NCBI RefSeq assembly: GCF_045689245.1 | Contig: NZ_CP136865.1 | Span: 3,224,001 to 3,288,000, forward strand | DNA: 64,000 nt | Direction of reading: 5' to 3' | Source: Congregibacter brevis | GTDB lineage: Bacteria; Pseudomonadota; Gammaproteobacteria; Pseudomonadales; Halieaceae | Shown: positions 62,261-64,000 of the stretch, in pieces | Position numbering within the stretch: the first letter of the stretch is position 1 | Layout of the letters: every line of letters starts with the position of its first letter | The notes under the pieces: generated by a model | What the model saw: only the letters and a program-made list of their open reading frames with translations | Database searches by the model: none | What the model was told of the DNA's origin: nothing | Made by a program: the position numbers and the translations under genes

Positions 62261-63355
62261 TTACTCTCCGCCTCCACCGGTGGCGCCGGCCATGTCCGAC
62301 TCCACACTCTCGGAGGCTGAGATCAATTGCTTTGAACCCGCTGACTGTGTCGCCAGGTTCGGAAAATCCTTGAGCATTGGCGCACCGTAGAGCGGTTTGA
62401 AGGCTCCCTGGTGACAGGTGTTGCATGCGATTTTCTGGGGGTCTCCACTTGGACCTTGACGATGCTCCGGCAGCCACTCGTTAGTCTCCCAGACATACTT
62501 GTTGTTTAACTCACGTACCATCCGAATAGCATGCCAGGCCTTCACGCGCGTCGGGGGACTCTGCTCCCAGTTCGCAAAGGCGCGGCTGTTGTGGCAATAG
62601 GTACAGTTCACGCCCAGGGACTGTGAAAAGTGCATCATCAACGAATACGTCCATTCGGTTTGTTTTATGGACTTGCGGTTACCCGTGGGTAAGGCAGTAT
62701 CTCCCGCCATACGAATGTCCGCGTCACTTTCCAGATATGGTGTAAAAGGATCGTAAGGAAGAGACGCATATCCATTGCCCACAACACCAGCGACGTTCTG
62801 TCCGGTAGGAGCGGTCGCAAATGAGCCGGGCATCGTCGGAGCCGCTTCGGTAACCCATACATACTCGGGCACATTCTTACCGCGGTGACAGGTGTAGCAA
62901 GTCACACCGGTGGGCGCCGTATGGCTTGCTCCCCAGGTTTCGTTTGCCCGTTGAGTCATGGCGATCATCACCCGGGCGACCTTCTTGGTGTACTTGTCAT
63001 CTGCGGCAAAACCGTCAGTGCCGTGACAGTAAAGACACCCTTCTTCAGGAGAAACCCATTCCGTAATTGAAGCCATGAGGCGAGTGAACTCACCCACACT
63101 CAGATCACCCAGTACCTGCACGTTTTGGTAGACATCGCCTGCCTTGGGGCCGGTGCTAGGCACGGCCGGTGCTGCCTCTGGCGCCTGATTTTTGGCGATC
63201 ATTTCGTCGAGAGCACCAGGGCTAATCACTTGCTCCATACCCGTGCCGCGATAGCCCCGCTGCACGACTTCGACAGGAGGTTTCTCACAGCCCGCTAATC
63301 CGACCGTGGTGAGCAAAATGCCCACGCCGAGCATTCGCATAGAAGTTTTCATCAT
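62261..63355 (-). CDS. pufC: Tetraheme reaction centre cytochrome PufC
   Basis: Membrane-anchored periplasmic cytochrome c subunit donating electrons to the reaction centre special pair. The lipobox VGLAGC (Cys about 23) gives a lipid anchor. Four CxxCH heme motifs: CLYCH, CYTCH, CTYCH, CNTCH; methionine axial ligands lie in the helical segments before. 364 residues. Two consecutive ATGs: 63355 overlaps the pufM stop, 63352 has the better spacing (6 bases) to the AGGAGG ribosome site. Fits the puf order M-C-B-A. Confidence 0.95.
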   Translation of the reverse strand: MMKTSMRMLGVGILLTTVGLAGCEKPPVEVVQRGYRGTGMEQVISPGALDEMIAKNQAPEAAPAVPSTGPKAGDVYQNVQVLGDLSVGEFTRLMASITEWVSPEEGCLYCHGTDGFAADDKYTKKVARVMIAMTQRANETWGASHTAPTGVTCYTCHRGKNVPEYVWVTEAAPTMPGSFATAPTGQNVAGVVGNGYASLPYDPFTPYLESDADIRMAGDTALPTGNRKSIKQTEWTYSLMMHFSQSLGVNCTYCHNSRAFANWEQSPPTRVKAWHAIRMVRELNNKYVWETNEWLPEHRQGPSGDPQKIACNTCHQGAFKPLYGAPMLKDFPNLATQSAGSKQLISASESVESDMAGATGGGGE

Positions 63356-64000
63356 TGACCTCCTGTCATCATGGGATCAACTACCGGCGTAGCCTCAAGC
63401 ACCGGATATGCCGGCGCTACTCCGTGTTTCACTGCCCAGAGATACCAGTTATCCACCACGGTACCGGTCAACAAAATGCCTATACCGCCAGTAACTACGG
63501 TAAGTACAGCGAACCACCACGCCCAGCGGTGAATAGATTCCATAGATGCGTTGAAGCCCATGGTCCAGCGCCAGAAAAGAGCCGCTCGCTCAGACGCCGT
63601 TCCGCGATCCGTAATCTGATCAATCTCACGGTCGCCGCCGTAACGGGTTACTGCGAGGATAGTCGCACCGTGCATGGCAAAGAGCAGAGTAGATCCGTAA
63701 AGGAATGCAATTGAGAGCATATGGAACGGGTTGTAGAACAGGTTGCCGTAGCGCAGGGAAAATGCGGCCGTCCAATCCAGGTGCGGGAAGATGCCAAAGG
63801 GCACGGCTTCACTCCAACTCCCCATCAATAGAGGGCGGATGAAACCCAATACAAGGTACAACCAGATAGCGCCTGCAAATGCCCAGGTCAAATGCTGCCC
63901 CATACCCAACGCTTTGGAACGTCTATAAGTTCTAAGCCACCAAAGCATGATCGACAGAGTAAGGAAGAAACCGGCTATCAACCACCAACCACCATCATTC
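63352..64000 (-). CDS. pufM: Reaction centre M subunit PufM, 5'-truncated by the window edge
   Basis: The last 215 codons of the M chain; the frame is open to base 64000 (…NDGGWWLIAGFF…), so pufL and the N-terminus of pufM lie outside. Transmembrane segments and GNLFYNPFHMLSIAFLYGST (with a His for the special pair bacteriochlorophyll) and SIHRWAWWFAV are present. Ends in TGA sharing bases with the pufC ATG. 63981 is only an internal TTG, not the start. Confidence 0.96.
   Translation of the reverse strand, partial: NDGGWWLIAGFFLTLSIMLWWLRTYRRSKALGMGQHLTWAFAGAIWLYLVLGFIRPLLMGSWSEAVPFGIFPHLDWTAAFSLRYGNLFYNPFHMLSIAFLYGSTLLFAMHGATILAVTRYGGDREIDQITDRGTASERAALFWRWTMGFNASMESIHRWAWWFAVLTVVTGGIGILLTGTVVDNWYLWAVKHGVAPAYPVLEATPVVDPMMTGGQ

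Overview
The window comes from a marine-type gammaproteobacterium that is an aerobic anoxygenic phototroph, most likely of the NOR5/OM60 (Halieaceae, Congregibacter-like) group. The left 38 kb has a typical gammaproteobacterial housekeeping order (purMN, dcd-apbC-metG, rsxABCDGE, rimI, hda). The right 25 kb is a bacteriochlorophyll a photosynthesis gene cluster whose puf genes run pufM-pufC-pufB-pufA, the order I recall for that clade. The taxonomic assignment is inference from gene content and order; no similarity search was possible.

Layout. 1-4.7 kb: the end of a DUF3806 protein, then an MCE-type lipid transport operon (permease with fused STAS-like domain, ATPase, MCE protein, auxiliary lipoprotein) ending in an MscS channel. 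4.7-12.5 kb: sppA, a DUF2069 protein, wrbA, a YihY-type membrane protein, a TlpA-like lipoprotein, a quinone oxidoreductase, a QueD-like protein without the usual cysteine, an SDR and a queuosine-precursor-type transporter. 12.5-17.8 kb: amino-acid catabolism (Leu/Glu/Phe/Val-type dehydrogenase and a giant fused indolepyruvate:ferredoxin oxidoreductase) with a divergent Lrp/AsnC regulator. 17.8-26.9 kb: hda, an AI-2E family permease, DUF2066, purM-purN, DUF3108, dcd, apbC, metG. 27-32.4 kb: complete rsxABCDGE (Rnf-type) operon. 32.4-38.9 kb: rimI and two hypotheticals, a glycosyltransferase, a divergent Nramp homologue and a large Ig-like lipoprotein closed by a strong bidirectional terminator.

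38.9-64 kb is the photosynthesis cluster: a stand-alone BLUF blue-light sensor divergent from acsF; a leftward group bchG - pucC-like (bch2) - bchP - small membrane protein; leftward ppsR; a rightward superoperon bchF-N-B-H-L-M-lhaA-puhA-B-C-E; a HemN-like radical SAM gene; and the leftward pufM-C-B-A run followed by idi. pufB (47 codons) is a short gene that is easy to miss. Genes for bchC/X/Y/Z/D/I, carotenoids and pufL are not in the window and presumably lie beyond its right edge.

How it fits together: AcsF makes the chlorophyll E-ring with oxygen; BchH/M act before it, and BchF, BchNBL, BchG and BchP act later on; Idi supplies isoprenoid units; PufM, PuhA and PufC form the reaction centre core with its cytochrome; PufBA form the LH1 antenna; the PucC-type carriers and PuhBCE assist assembly. 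Regulation is readable: pairs of TGT-N12-ACA-type palindromes, the PpsR/CrtJ operator pattern, sit over plausible sigma70 promoters before bchG, between ppsR and bchF, and in weaker form between the BLUF gene and acsF. This suggests PpsR repression with a nearby BLUF protein as a candidate light input, an architecture without a visible AppA. The bchG promoter places the predicted start of transcription at or next to the ATG, suggesting a leaderless mRNA.
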